63,486 nucleotides of DNA from DAIUFH01 sp036844705 (GTDB lineage: Bacteria; Bacillota; Clostridia; Tissierellales; Tissierellaceae). The DNA is taken from positions 1-63,486 of the forward strand of contig DAIUFH010000003.1 in the NCBI GenBank assembly GCA_036844705.1. The letters run 5' to 3'. A program made the translations under genes and the position numbers. The notes beneath the pieces are model-generated. The model was given only the letters and a program-made list of their open reading frames with translations, made no database searches and was not told the DNA's origin. The stretch's first letter is position 1. The number at the start of each line of letters is the position of its first letter. Of this stretch, positions 1 through 7,714 are shown piece after piece.

Positions 1-2
1 AA

Positions 3-371
3 AATGAAATTGGTAATTTTGTACTGCAAAACCTTGATAAAGTTGGTGGCAATAAAGTTTCTTTATCTGAAATAGAAGCCGAAGAGTTAACAGAACCTAC
101 TGTGAATTTTAGAGAATTAAGTTTATTCATTTCGTCAATGAGACTTGATGCTTTTTTAAGCTCAATTTATAATATTTCCCGTCATGAGAGTATTAATATT
201 ATAAAAAACGGGAATGTTAAGGTAAATTGGGAAGAAATACTTAAACCCTCAAAGGATCTAAATGTAGGAGACAATATATCAACAAGAGGTCGTGGCAGGG
301 CAATGATTAAATCAATAGATGGATTTAGTAAAAAGGGAAGATTGCATATAACAGTGCAAATACTTATTTAA
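3..371 (+). CDS. ylmH: YlmH-type S4-domain RNA-binding protein (C-terminal part)
   Basis: The frame is open from the left edge of the window, so only the last 122 codons are visible; the family is about 260 residues long. The fragment ends in an S4 RNA-binding domain starting near MRLDAFLSSIYNISR, with NGNVKVNW and LNVGDNISTRGRGR as the usual S4 turns. The stretch before it (EIGNFVLQNLDKVGG) is typical of YlmH. Family members bind rRNA or stalled 50S subunits, and YlmH has been linked to ribosome rescue beside RqcH. An internal GTG at 102 is unlikely to be a real start because the homologous region continues upstream. DivIVA follows after 13 bases, as in the Bacillus ylm cluster. Confidence 0.88.
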   Translation, partial: NEIGNFVLQNLDKVGGNKVSLSEIEAEELTEPTVNFRELSLFISSMRLDAFLSSIYNISRHESINIIKNGNVKVNWEEILKPSKDLNVGDNISTRGRGRAMIKSIDGFSKKGRLHITVQILI

Positions 372-384
372 TTGGAGTGATAAT

Positions 385-876
385 ATGGTAACACCGTTGG
401 ACATTCAAAACAAGGAATTTAAAAGGTCTTTTAGAGGTTATAATGCTAAATCTGTAGATATTTTTTTAGATGAGATTACACAGGATTATGAAAGAATCTA
501 TAAAGAAAATATTGAGTTTAAGGATAAAATAAACATGATGGCTGATCAAATAAGAAAGTATAATACAATGGAGGAGACACTTAAGAATACTCTTATAATT
601 GCACAGAACACCGCAGATGAAGTTACGGCAAATGCACGGCACAAGGCAGAAACTATTATTGAAGATGCGGAATTGACCGGAAAGAAATTGGTTGAGCAAG
701 CCCATGACGATGTTAAAAATATTAAAAAAGAATATGAGTATTTGAAAAAAGAAATATTTGTGTTCAAAACGAGATATCAGTCTTTTATACAGTCTCAACT
801 TCTGTCATTAGACGATTTTTATGGTGATATAGAAGATGAAAAGAAAGAAACTGAAATGGATAATCTAGGAGCTTAG
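385..876 (+). CDS. divIVA: DivIVA-domain cell division/polarity protein
   Basis: This 163-residue protein opens with MVTPLDIQNKEFKRSFRGY, the N-terminal membrane-binding DivIVA signature, and continues as a coiled coil from about residue 35 to 145. DivIVA proteins sense negative membrane curvature at poles and septa and recruit partners. The protein is on the short side and has an acidic tail. The start is the ATG preceded by GGAGTGA. It lies directly behind ylmH and probably shares its transcript. The stop codon is inside the left half of a rho-independent terminator. In Bacillus ileS comes next; here a DksA/TraR-type gene does. Confidence 0.88.
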   Translation: MVTPLDIQNKEFKRSFRGYNAKSVDIFLDEITQDYERIYKENIEFKDKINMMADQIRKYNTMEETLKNTLIIAQNTADEVTANARHKAETIIEDAELTGKKLVEQAHDDVKNIKKEYEYLKKEIFVFKTRYQSFIQSQLLSLDDFYGDIEDEKKETEMDNLGA

Positions 877-887
877 GCTCCTTTTTT
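867..887 (+). terminator. Rho-independent terminator after divIVA
   Basis: A six-base-pair stem (AGGAGC / GCTCCT) with a four-base loop is followed by a run of T residues. The divIVA stop codon sits in the hairpin. A palindromic repeat begins four bases after the T run. Confidence 0.8.
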
Positions 888-890
888 CAT

Positions 891-936
891 GACCTAACCC
901 AATTTAAAGTGGTTTTCTTTAAATTGATGGTAGGTC
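891..936 (+). repeat. Palindromic element, family 1, copy 1
   Basis: This 46-base imperfect palindrome has an outer stem GACCTA / TAGGTC and an inner nine-base-pair stem AATTTAAAG / CTTTAAATT around a seven-base loop. A second copy lies at 63403-63448. The two inner stems differ at three positions, and each change is compensated on the other arm. Both copies follow a terminator T run and share flanks (ATGACCTAACCC before, AGATGT after). No coding function is visible. The nature is unknown: a REP/MITE-like mobile palindrome or a structured RNA are the two readings. Confidence 0.8.
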
Positions 937-940
937 AGAT

Positions 941-981
941 GTCGCGTAGTCCAAATCTTTGATTTGGTTAACGTAGCCGAC
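941..981 (+). repeat. Palindromic element, family 2, copy 1
   Basis: This 41-base element has an outer GTCG / CGAC pair and an inner hairpin CCAAATC-TTT-GATTTGG. A GTAG tetranucleotide sits one base before the inner hairpin, and the 3' strand reads TAACGTAGCCGAC. A second copy lies at 24639-24680, with the same 13-base 3' end and a covarying inner stem. Only four bases separate it from the family 1 element on its left, so the two form a composite between divIVA and the next gene. Confidence 0.75.
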
Positions 982-1040
982 TTTGTATTATTTATCTTTC
1001 CTTGGGCATATTAAAAAAGATAAGTTATTTGGAGGTAACT

Positions 1041-1637
1041 ATGGAAAAGGAGAGACTAGATTATTTCAGAAAAAAACTTTTAGATGAAAAAAAGAGACTA
1101 ATAAAAATCTTGAGAAATATGAACAACATGGAAGAATATGGTTCCATGGATAACTATTATACAGAACAGTCCCAATATGATAATCATCCCGGAGATATGG
1201 GCACTGAAGTATTTATGAGAGAACAGGATGAGGGATTTAAGAACAATTTTAAAAATACTCTAAGGGAAATTGATGAATCACTAAAAGATATTAGAGAAGG
1301 ATCTTATGGTATTTGTAAAGAATGTAAAGAGAAAATCTATGAGAATAGACTTGAGGCTATTCCTTATGTGAAAACATGTTTGAAATGCTCAGAAGAACAC
1401 GGGGCTATAAATGAATCCTTAGATGATGATTATGTTACAAAAAATAGCTATAATCCTAAGGAAATACAGTATGACAGAGAAGATACTTATCAGGATTTGC
1501 TTGAATTCGATATGGTTCCGGGAGATCCATCATTTTCCACGGGGGATTATATGGGATTAACAGATGAACAAAATGAAGATGGAATAATAGATATAGAAAA
1601 TATTTCTCAAAAATATTATGATGATACACTAAAATAA
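1041..1637 (+). CDS. yteA: DksA/TraR C4 zinc-finger protein, YteA-like
   Basis: This 198-residue protein has a helical N-terminal half and a C4 zinc finger (CKEC ... CLKC, about residues 92-116), followed by an acidic tail. The layout matches the YteA branch of the DksA/TraR family, annotated as sporulation-associated in Bacillus and Clostridia. Its RNA polymerase-binding role in Firmicutes is not established. The start is the ATG at 1041, preceded by GGAGG at 1031; an in-frame ATG 13 codons earlier has no ribosome site. It sits between divIVA and lspA, where ileS lies in Bacillus. Confidence 0.82.
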   Translation: MEKERLDYFRKKLLDEKKRLIKILRNMNNMEEYGSMDNYYTEQSQYDNHPGDMGTEVFMREQDEGFKNNFKNTLREIDESLKDIREGSYGICKECKEKIYENRLEAIPYVKTCLKCSEEHGAINESLDDDYVTKNSYNPKEIQYDREDTYQDLLEFDMVPGDPSFSTGDYMGLTDEQNEDGIIDIENISQKYYDDTLK

Positions 1638-1638
1638 G

Positions 1639-1695
1639 ATAAAGTGCTACTTTATGCCATTTCAACTGACAAAACAGAAAATCATCATATGATGA
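1639..1695 (+). other. Two hairpins in the yteA-lspA spacer
   Basis: Two small inverted repeats follow the yteA stop: ATAAAGT-GCT-ACTTTAT at 1639-1655 and the perfect 14-base palindrome TCATCATATGATGA at 1682-1695. Neither has a T run of its own. They may be part of the yteA 3' end, or the palindrome may be an operator for the lspA promoter. The sequence does not decide between these. Confidence 0.35.
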
Positions 1696-1705
1696 CCTTT
1701 TAACG

Positions 1706-1734
1706 ACCTCTCTGTTCTTTAGAGAGGTTTCTTT
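1706..1734 (+). terminator. Rho-independent terminator before lspA
   Basis: An eight-base-pair stem ACCTCTCT / AGAGAGGT with a seven-base loop is followed by TTCTTT. It separates yteA from the lspA-rluD-pyrR operon. Confidence 0.75.
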
Positions 1735-1739
1735 AATTA

Positions 1740-1774
1740 TTGACTTACTATTGAAATTCTAATAATGATAATAT
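1740..1774 (+). promoter_or_regulatory. Possible sigma-A promoter of lspA operon
   Basis: TTGACT at 1740 is a good -35 box just after the terminator. The -10 region is an AT-rich run with several overlapping candidates (TAATGA at 17 bases, TAATAT further on), so the exact box is not clear. Confidence 0.35.
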
Positions 1775-1813
1775 AAGATATAATAAGATATATTATATTG
1801 GGGGGAAGATGTA

Positions 1814-2281
1814 TTGATATTTATTATTTTGGCAATTTTTATTGTGGCATTGGATCAAGCATCAAAATTTTTGGTGGTAAAGTATTTGATGAATCAACCG
1901 CCAATTGTGATTATAAAGGATCATTTTGAACTTAGGTATGTAGAAAATTATGGAGCTGCATTTGGTATTCTTCAGGAAAAGAGAATTTTTTTTATTATCA
2001 TAACAGCTATTGTCATATTGTTGATAGTATTCTATTTTTATAATAAATTCGATATCCTAAGCAATTTTACCAAGTTTGCTATGTCTATGTTTCTAGCTGG
2101 AGCAATAGGAAATTTTATTGATAGATTGAGGTTAGGCTATGTAGTTGACTTCATAAGAGTGAATCTTATTAAGTCTTATGATTTTCCAGTATTTAATGTA
2201 GCTGATATGTTTATAGTTATTGGAACTGTTTTAATTGTGTTCATTGTGCTATTTGATAAGTATGAAGTAAAGAGGTATTGA
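1814..2281 (+). CDS. lspA: Signal peptidase II (lipoprotein signal peptidase)
   Basis: This 155-residue protein is an inner-membrane aspartic protease that removes the signal peptide from diacylglyceryl-prolipoproteins. Four hydrophobic segments are visible. D14 lies in the conserved LDQASK start, and the catalytic pair is D112 (VVDFI) and D131 (FNVAD); the N-F-I-D-R-L motif lies between the third and fourth helices. Translation starts at a TTG behind GGGGGGAAG. It heads an lspA-rluD-pyrR cluster with the same order as in Bacillus, and rluD begins four bases after its stop. Confidence 0.95.
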   Translation: MIFIILAIFIVALDQASKFLVVKYLMNQPPIVIIKDHFELRYVENYGAAFGILQEKRIFFIIITAIVILLIVFYFYNKFDILSNFTKFAMSMFLAGAIGNFIDRLRLGYVVDFIRVNLIKSYDFPVFNVADMFIVIGTVLIVFIVLFDKYEVKRY

Positions 2282-2285
2282 TATA

Positions 2286-3200
2286 ATGGGTTTGATAGAG
2301 CTATATGTTGGTGAGGAAGAGGATGAAAGATTGGACTTATATTTATCTAATGAACTTGATGAAATTTCCAGAACCTACATTCAGAAATTAATAAAAGAGA
2401 ATCTTGTTAAGGTAAATGGGGTACATAAAAAATCTAGTTATCTTGTCAAAGAAGGAGACACAATAAAGGTAGAGCTTCCTGAGCCAAAAAAATTGGAGAT
2501 AATACCGGAAAATATACCTTTGGATATAGTTTATGAGGATAAGGATCTTGCCGTTATAAACAAGCCTCAAGGTATGGTTGTTCACCCTGCACCCGGAAAT
2601 TATTCATCTACCTTGGTTAATGCATTGTTATATCATATGGATAGTTTGTCATCAATAAATGGAATTATAAGACCGGGTATCGTACATAGACTGGATAAGG
2701 ATACATCAGGTCTACTATTGATAGCTAAGAATGATTTTATCCATAGGGAATTATCTAATCAGTTAAAGGAAAGAGATATTCACAGAGAATATATTGCCAT
2801 TGTACATGGTATTTTACATAATGATTCTGGAAGAATTGATGCGCCTATAGGAAGAGACCCAAGGAATAGAAAGAAAATGACAGTTATAAGTAAAAATAGC
2901 AAAGAAGCTATTACCAACTATTGGGTGTTAGATAGATTTTCAAAATATACTTTTGCAAAAGTAAGGCTTGAAACTGGCAGAACACATCAAATAAGAGTTC
3001 ATTTTTCCTATATTAATCATCCTATAGTTGGTGACCCGTTGTATTCCAGTGGGAAAAATGAGTTTAATTTAGATAAACAGCTCCTTCATGCAAGAAAGAT
3101 TGGATTTGTTCATCCAAGAACAAAGGAACATATGGAATTTGAATGTGATATTCCTGGACCATTTAAGGGAATTGTTGATAAATTGTCTAAAAGAGGGTGA
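2286..3200 (+). CDS. rluD: RluA-family 23S rRNA/tRNA pseudouridine synthase
   Basis: This 304-residue protein has an N-terminal S4 RNA-binding domain (about 15-75) and an RluA catalytic domain. The HRLDKDTSG motif carries the catalytic aspartate D137. Motifs such as RTHQIRVH and GDPLYSS are family features. It isomerises uridine to pseudouridine in structured RNA. The Bacillus ortholog by position is YlyB; whether the targets match E. coli RluD (23S helix 69) cannot be read here. The start is the ATG behind AGAGGT. It is nearly contiguous with lspA and pyrR. Confidence 0.92.
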   Translation: MGLIELYVGEEEDERLDLYLSNELDEISRTYIQKLIKENLVKVNGVHKKSSYLVKEGDTIKVELPEPKKLEIIPENIPLDIVYEDKDLAVINKPQGMVVHPAPGNYSSTLVNALLYHMDSLSSINGIIRPGIVHRLDKDTSGLLLIAKNDFIHRELSNQLKERDIHREYIAIVHGILHNDSGRIDAPIGRDPRNRKKMTVISKNSKEAITNYWVLDRFSKYTFAKVRLETGRTHQIRVHFSYINHPIVGDPLYSSGKNEFNLDKQLLHARKIGFVHPRTKEHMEFECDIPGPFKGIVDKLSKRG

Positions 3201-3204
3201 TTTT

Positions 3205-3738
3205 TTGAGAGTCAAAGCTGTAATAATGGACGAAAAGGCTATAAGCAGAGCTATTACCAGAATATCCAATGAAATCATTGAAAGAAACAAGGGAGTTAAG
3301 GATGTTGTAATAGTCGGTATAAAGACTAGAGGAGTACCTTTTGCAAAAAGACTAGCAGATAAAATAGCAGAGATAGAGGGAATAAGAGTTCCGGATTATC
3401 ATCTAGATATTACTTTATATAGAGATGATTTGAAGGAAATAGATTATATGCCTCAGGTAAATGAAGAGTTCACAGGTATTATAGATAACAAGATTGTTGT
3501 ACTAGCTGATGATGTAATATTTACAGGAAGAACAGTAAGAGCAGCCCTTGATGCACTTATACATAAGGGAAGACCAAAGAAAGTTCAACTTGCAGTATTA
3601 GTTGATAGGGGGCATAGAGAGTTTCCTATTAGACCGGATTATATAGGCAAAAATGTACCTACTTCTAAAAGTGAAATTATTGGTGTAGAATTTGTTGAAA
3701 CAGATGAAATTGATGAGGTGGTTATTAAAGAAAGGTAG
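3205..3738 (+). CDS. pyrR: PyrR bifunctional pyrimidine regulator / uracil phosphoribosyltransferase
   Basis: The protein has 177 residues and the PRPP-binding loop DDVIFTGRT at 102-110, matching PyrR of usual length. PyrR binds pyr mRNA leaders when UMP or UTP is high and also has uracil phosphoribosyltransferase activity. The TTG at 3205 is chosen because it gives the canonical opening (M)RVKAVIMDEKAISRA and is preceded by AGAGGGTGA; the longer frame would overlap rluD by 113 bases. I see no PyrR-type attenuator in the five-base spacer, so its own regulation is not visible here. It converges with rqcH. Confidence 0.94.
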   Translation: MRVKAVIMDEKAISRAITRISNEIIERNKGVKDVVIVGIKTRGVPFAKRLADKIAEIEGIRVPDYHLDITLYRDDLKEIDYMPQVNEEFTGIIDNKIVVLADDVIFTGRTVRAALDALIHKGRPKKVQLAVLVDRGHREFPIRPDYIGKNVPTSKSEIIGVEFVETDEIDEVVIKER

Positions 3739-3760
3739 AATTTAATCTTCTACCTTTCTT
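3728..3760. terminator. Bidirectional terminator shared by pyrR and rqcH coding ends
   Basis: A perfect 13-base-pair stem with a seven-base loop spans the last codons of pyrR and the last codons of rqcH; both stop codons lie inside it. Both exits are T-rich but without a long T run. Confidence 0.6.
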
Positions 3761-5520
3761 ATTTCTAGGACTTTTTCATAAGAAGGATCTATAATTATTG
3801 TTTTATAATTATCGTAAATAACCATTCCTGTTTTAGCATTTCCAGGCTTTTTTATGTTTTTCTTTAAAGTATAATCAACAGGAACGTGATTGCTATTTTT
3901 CCCTTTGCTAAAATATGCAGCCAATATGGCAGCCTCTTCCAACGTAGATGAAGGTATGTTTTTACCTTCAGTTTTTATAATTGTATGGCTTCCGGGCATA
4001 TTCTGAACGTGAAGCCATAAATCATCTTTATTAGCAAATTTTAATGTTAGGTATTCGTTTTGCCTGTTGTTTTTACCAACATATATATTAAAATTGTCAC
4101 TTGAAATATAATGCTGAGGCTTTGAAAGAGTTTCTTCTTTGGCTTTTTTTCTTTTCTTGTCATTTCCCTTAATATAGCCTTCTTTTATTAATTCTTCTTT
4201 TACTTCTTCGAGCTCCTGAATTTCGGTTGCATTTTCAATGCTTAGAATTACATTTTCTAGATATGTTATTTCATTTTCCGTTTCATCAATTTGCTCAAGT
4301 AATAGATGATATGCATTTTTAAGCTTAGTGTAACGCTTATAATATTTTTGTGCATTTTCTACAGCAGAAAGCTTGACATCCAAAGGAACATTTAATTTGT
4401 TCATAGTTTCATCATAGAAATTTTCTAGTTCAATAGACTTCATTCCTTTTTGTATCTTGTATGTGTTAGCAGAAATCAAATCAGCATATATTTTGTATTT
4501 TTCTCTGTCTTTGCTTTCAAGAAGTTCTTCTTTTTGCTTGCCCAACTTGCTATATGAGCGCTCTAGCTTTACATTGAGGCTTTTTCTAATGGACTGTGAT
4601 TTCTGATTTATTCTATCTGAGATGTCCTTTTTACTATAACAGATATCCAAAATCTTAGAAATACTATCATTAAAAACCCGATTATCTGTGCCATACTGTT
4701 TGATAGTTAAACTGTGGAATGCTTCGATATCATTTGGGCCCTTAGTTGTTATATATAAAGGGGTATATTCATCATTTCGAACCATATTCATGATATTGTT
4801 AAAGCTTGTAAATAGTTTATTTATATCATTGTCACTAAGGCTAATTAGAGTTCGGTCAATATCCAAATCTGCGTTAAAGCAAATTTCTTTGCTAATAAGT
4901 GGACTTAAACCTAGATAATTGAAATATAAAAATTTATATACATCAGTATTTTTGTTTTCTTTTTCCAATAAATCTTTAAATCCATCGTATGATGAATTTA
5001 GTGGATTGACTTTATCTTTAATAGGTGGATTTTCATAATAAAATCCAGGTAATATCTGCCTTACTCTTGACATATTTTCAGTTACTCTTTTTACAGAATC
5101 TATTATCTTGGACGAATCCTTGTCTATTAAAATAATATTGCTATGCTTACCCATGATTTCTATGATGATTCTCTTTTCAGTAGGCTGCCCCAGTTCATCT
5201 GTAGAAGATATATCTATAAATACAACTCTATCCATTTCATATTGCTCTACATTCAATATCACGCCGCCTGTCAAATGCTTACGTAAAAGCATACAGAACA
5301 TAGGGGGGCTATCTGGATTTTTTTTAGTAATTTTAGTTAAATAAATTCTTGGATTATTGCTGCTAGCAGATAGAACCAATCTAAAATTTGTACCAATATG
5401 ATGTATATTTATCATGATTTCATCCTTTTCAGGCTGATATATTTTATCTATTCTGCCGCCAACTATATTTTCCTTTAGTTCTTTGACAACTGCTCTAGTT
5501 ACAATTCCATCAAAAGACAT
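3742..5520 (-). CDS. rqcH: RqcH (NFACT/Rqc2 family) ribosome quality-control protein
   Basis: This 592-residue protein has the NFACT-N domain at its N terminus (MSFDGIVTRAVVKEL, then NPRIYLT), a long coiled coil in the middle, and the C-terminal NFACT-R domain with DLWLHVQNMPGSH. RqcH binds obstructed 50S subunits and adds C-terminal alanine tails to stalled chains. Older annotations call the family fibronectin-binding. The start is the ATG at 5520 behind GGAGGAGC; the upstream in-frame ATG at 5610 has no ribosome site. It is the only minus-strand gene in the first 22 kb, with only three bases between its stop and the pyrR stop. Both ylmH and rqcH lie in this window. Confidence 0.93.
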   Translation of the reverse strand: MSFDGIVTRAVVKELKENIVGGRIDKIYQPEKDEIMINIHHIGTNFRLVLSASSNNPRIYLTKITKKNPDSPPMFCMLLRKHLTGGVILNVEQYEMDRVVFIDISSTDELGQPTEKRIIIEIMGKHSNIILIDKDSSKIIDSVKRVTENMSRVRQILPGFYYENPPIKDKVNPLNSSYDGFKDLLEKENKNTDVYKFLYFNYLGLSPLISKEICFNADLDIDRTLISLSDNDINKLFTSFNNIMNMVRNDEYTPLYITTKGPNDIEAFHSLTIKQYGTDNRVFNDSISKILDICYSKKDISDRINQKSQSIRKSLNVKLERSYSKLGKQKEELLESKDREKYKIYADLISANTYKIQKGMKSIELENFYDETMNKLNVPLDVKLSAVENAQKYYKRYTKLKNAYHLLLEQIDETENEITYLENVILSIENATEIQELEEVKEELIKEGYIKGNDKKRKKAKEETLSKPQHYISSDNFNIYVGKNNRQNEYLTLKFANKDDLWLHVQNMPGSHTIIKTEGKNIPSSTLEEAAILAAYFSKGKNSNHVPVDYTLKKNIKKPGNAKTGMVIYDNYKTIIIDPSYEKVLEIRKVED

Positions 5521-5550
5521 TTTAGCTCCTCCATTAATTAGAATAGTTAC

Positions 5551-5556
5551 AGTATA
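5551..5556 (-). promoter_or_regulatory. Possible -10 box for rqcH
   Basis: On the minus strand TATACT lies about 30 bases upstream of the rqcH start. No strong -35 box is visible, so the call is weak. Confidence 0.3.
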
Positions 5557-5667
5557 CCATTTTAACAAAAATTTATAAAGTTGAACTAATTTTTCAAATT
5601 GTATTAACAAATCACAATTAATATGTTAATATTTCTTAATAATTCCTAGTTTTATATGATCTACTGC

Positions 5668-5675
5668 TATATAAT
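5668..5675 (+). promoter_or_regulatory. Possible extended -10 for yicC operon
   Basis: TGCTATATAAT ends about 30 bases before the yicC start, giving an extended -10 (TGn) with a poor -35. It lies in the divergent spacer with rqcH. Confidence 0.38.
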
Positions 5676-5707
5676 GAATAAATAAATAATACAAAGAGGT
5701 GGCCGAA

Positions 5708-6589
5708 TTGATTAAGAGTATGACCGGTTATGGTCGAGGTGAAGCAGAAAATGACTTGTATAAATTCAAGGTGGAGCTTAAGGCAGTTAATCATAGATAC
5801 AATGATATTTTGATAAAAATGCCAAGACATATTTCTTATCTTGAAGAAAATATCAAAAAGATTATAAAGGAGAAAATTAGCAGAGGTAAGGTTGATGTAT
5901 ATATAAATTTAGAATACATAAATGAATCATCTGTTGATGTAAAGGTCGATATACCTTTAGCGAAATCCTATAAAACTGCATTAGAAAATCTTTCGGCTGA
6001 ATTAGAACTAGAAGATAGTATAAGGCTTAATAATATATTGTGTATGCAAGAGATTATTAGAACTGATAGAAAAGAACTTGATGAGGATTTAATTTGGAGT
6101 ATATTAAAGAAATCATTGGACATGGCTTTAGACAATATTATGAAAATGAGAATTACTGAAGGTGCTGAATTAAAAAGAGATATCCTTGGAAAGTTAGAAT
6201 ATGTTGAAAAGTGTGTTGGGTCAATTGGGGAAAGATCTCCATACGTTGTATTAGAATATAAGGATAAGTTACAAGAAAGAATCAAGAACTTATTAGATGA
6301 TAATGTCACACTTGATGAGGAAAGATTAAACAATGAAATAGCTTATTTTGCTGATAGAAGCAGTATTGATGAAGAATTAGTTAGGTTAGCTAGTCATATA
6401 AAGCAATTTAGAACAATATTGAATGAAGATGATTCAGTTGGTAGAAAACTTGACTTCTTAATTCAAGAAATGAATAGAGAAATTAATACAATAGGCAGCA
6501 AAGCCAATGATTTAACAATTACAAACTATGTGGTTATTTTAAAAGCAGAAATAGAAAAGATTCGAGAACAAATACAGAATATAGAATAA
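5708..6589 (+). CDS. yicC: YicC/YloC-family endoribonuclease
   Basis: This 293-residue protein opens with the canonical IKSMTGYGRGE signature and ends with the conserved REINTIGSKAND and EIEKIREQIQNIE segments. E. coli YicC is an endoribonuclease implicated in small-RNA decay; the Firmicutes ortholog (YloC) is less studied. The TTG at 5708 is chosen because it is six bases after AGAGGTGG and gives the standard N terminus; the in-frame GTG at 5699 lies inside that ribosome site. It heads the run yicC-remA-gmk-rpoZ-coaBC-priA. Confidence 0.88.
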   Translation: MIKSMTGYGRGEAENDLYKFKVELKAVNHRYNDILIKMPRHISYLEENIKKIIKEKISRGKVDVYINLEYINESSVDVKVDIPLAKSYKTALENLSAELELEDSIRLNNILCMQEIIRTDRKELDEDLIWSILKKSLDMALDNIMKMRITEGAELKRDILGKLEYVEKCVGSIGERSPYVVLEYKDKLQERIKNLLDDNVTLDEERLNNEIAYFADRSSIDEELVRLASHIKQFRTILNEDDSVGRKLDFLIQEMNREINTIGSKANDLTITNYVVILKAEIEKIREQIQNIE

Positions 6590-6601
6590 TAGGAGGAAGT
6601 A

Positions 6602-6859
6602 ATGGACATAAAATTAATTAATATAGGTTTTGGAAATATTGTATCCGCAAATAGGATAATCTCAATCGTAAGTCCAGAATCTGCTCCTATTAAAAGACTT
6701 ATACAGGAAGCTAGGGATAAAGGACTGTTAATAGATGCAACATATGGGAGAAGAACAAGGGCTGTTATAATAACGGATAGTCAACATATCATACTTACTG
6801 CAGTACAGCCTGAAACAATAGCTAATAGAATTTCAAATAAAGCTGATACTAATGAATAA
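6602..6859 (+). CDS. remA: RemA-family DNA-binding regulator (DUF370)
   Basis: The 85-residue protein matches RemA/YlzA along its whole length, including the opening IKLINIGFGNIVSANRI and the central segment ATYGRRTRAVIITDS. In Bacillus RemA activates biofilm-matrix operons by wrapping DNA. In Clostridia it is conserved even where those targets are missing, so its targets here are unknown. It is preceded by AGGAGG and its end overlaps the longest possible gmk frame. The position between yicC and gmk is the usual one. Confidence 0.9.
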   Translation: MDIKLINIGFGNIVSANRIISIVSPESAPIKRLIQEARDKGLLIDATYGRRTRAVIITDSQHIILTAVQPETIANRISNKADTNE

Positions 6860-6881
6860 TACAGAAAGATGGTGGAATAAA

Positions 6882-7496
6882 TTGTCAAAAGGATTCTTAT
6901 TGGTTCTTTCAGGACCTTCTGGAAGTGGTAAAGGTACAGTAAGTCAAGCACTCTTAAATCATAGAGATGATATTGTTTTTTCGATATCCGCAACAACTAG
7001 GAAACCTAGACCAACTGAAATAAATGGACAAAATTACTTCTTCTTAGGTGAAGAAGAATTTAAACAAAAAGTTGGAGAAAATCAATTTTTAGAATATGCC
7101 TATGTGCATACAAATTATTATGGAACACCAAAACAATTTGTACTGGATGAAATTGAAAAAGGTGAAATAGTATTATTGGAAATAGATGTACAAGGTGCAT
7201 TGCAGATTAAAAAAAATTATAAAGAGGCTGTCTTCATATTTTTATTACCTCCAACTATGGATGAATTGAAAAACAGGATTATTAAGAGGGGTACCGAAAC
7301 AGAAGAAGATATAAATAGACGTTTTGAAAATGCATTCAAGGAATTAGATTTTGTAGGTGAATATGACTATTTTGTAGTGAATGATGAGGTGGGAAAAGCT
7401 GTAAAGGATATTGAATCAATTATATCTGCTGAACGTTTAAGAGTTAAAAGACATAAGGATATTAAACTAAATGTTTTAAAACAAGGAGGAAAATAA
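6882..7496 (+). CDS. gmk: Guanylate kinase
   Basis: This 204-residue enzyme phosphorylates GMP to GDP with ATP. The P-loop GPSGSGKG is at residues 11-18, followed by the conserved TRKPRPTE and GxNYFF segments. I place the start at the TTG at 6882: it follows AGATGGTGG by seven bases and gives MSKGFLLVLSGPSG, the standard Gmk opening. An in-frame ATG at 6852, inside remA, would add ten residues without a ribosome site. rpoZ starts on the base after its stop. Confidence 0.93.
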   Translation: MSKGFLLVLSGPSGSGKGTVSQALLNHRDDIVFSISATTRKPRPTEINGQNYFFLGEEEFKQKVGENQFLEYAYVHTNYYGTPKQFVLDEIEKGEIVLLEIDVQGALQIKKNYKEAVFIFLLPPTMDELKNRIIKRGTETEEDINRRFENAFKELDFVGEYDYFVVNDEVGKAVKDIESIISAERLRVKRHKDIKLNVLKQGGK

Positions 7497-7706
7497 ATGT
7501 TAAATCCATCATTAACTAATTTATTAAAAAATGGCGAAAGTAAATATACATTAGTAATGGTTACTGCTAAAAGAGCACGCCAGATTATAGATGGTGCTCA
7601 ACCTTTAGTAGAAACGAGTTCAAGTAAACCTGTTACTATTGCATTGGAAGAGTTATTGGAAGGGAAAATTAAATATGAAAGCCCAACAATTAATAGTGTA
7701 AAGTAG
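7497..7706 (+). CDS. rpoZ: RNA polymerase omega subunit
   Basis: This 69-residue protein contains KYTLVMVTAKRARQI and ALEELLEGKIKYE, both diagnostic of omega. Omega stabilises the beta-prime subunit during polymerase assembly. The ATG directly abuts the gmk stop codon and is preceded by AAGGAGG inside the end of gmk, so the two are probably translationally coupled. The gmk-rpoZ-coaBC order is standard for Firmicutes. Confidence 0.93.
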   Translation: MLNPSLTNLLKNGESKYTLVMVTAKRARQIIDGAQPLVETSSSKPVTIALEELLEGKIKYESPTINSVK

Positions 7707-7714
7707 GTGATTAG

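Noticed and set aside
466..798. Antisense open frames over divIVA and many other genes
   Set aside because: They mirror real genes on the other strand, lack ribosome sites and known motifs, and are expected in AT-rich coding DNA.
1700..1734. Possible PyrR-binding loop (TTTAGAGAGGTTT) upstream of the lspA-rluD-pyrR operon
   Set aside because: The conserved CC of the PyrR loop is missing and the bases form the terminator stem itself; there is no antiterminator or anti-antiterminator.
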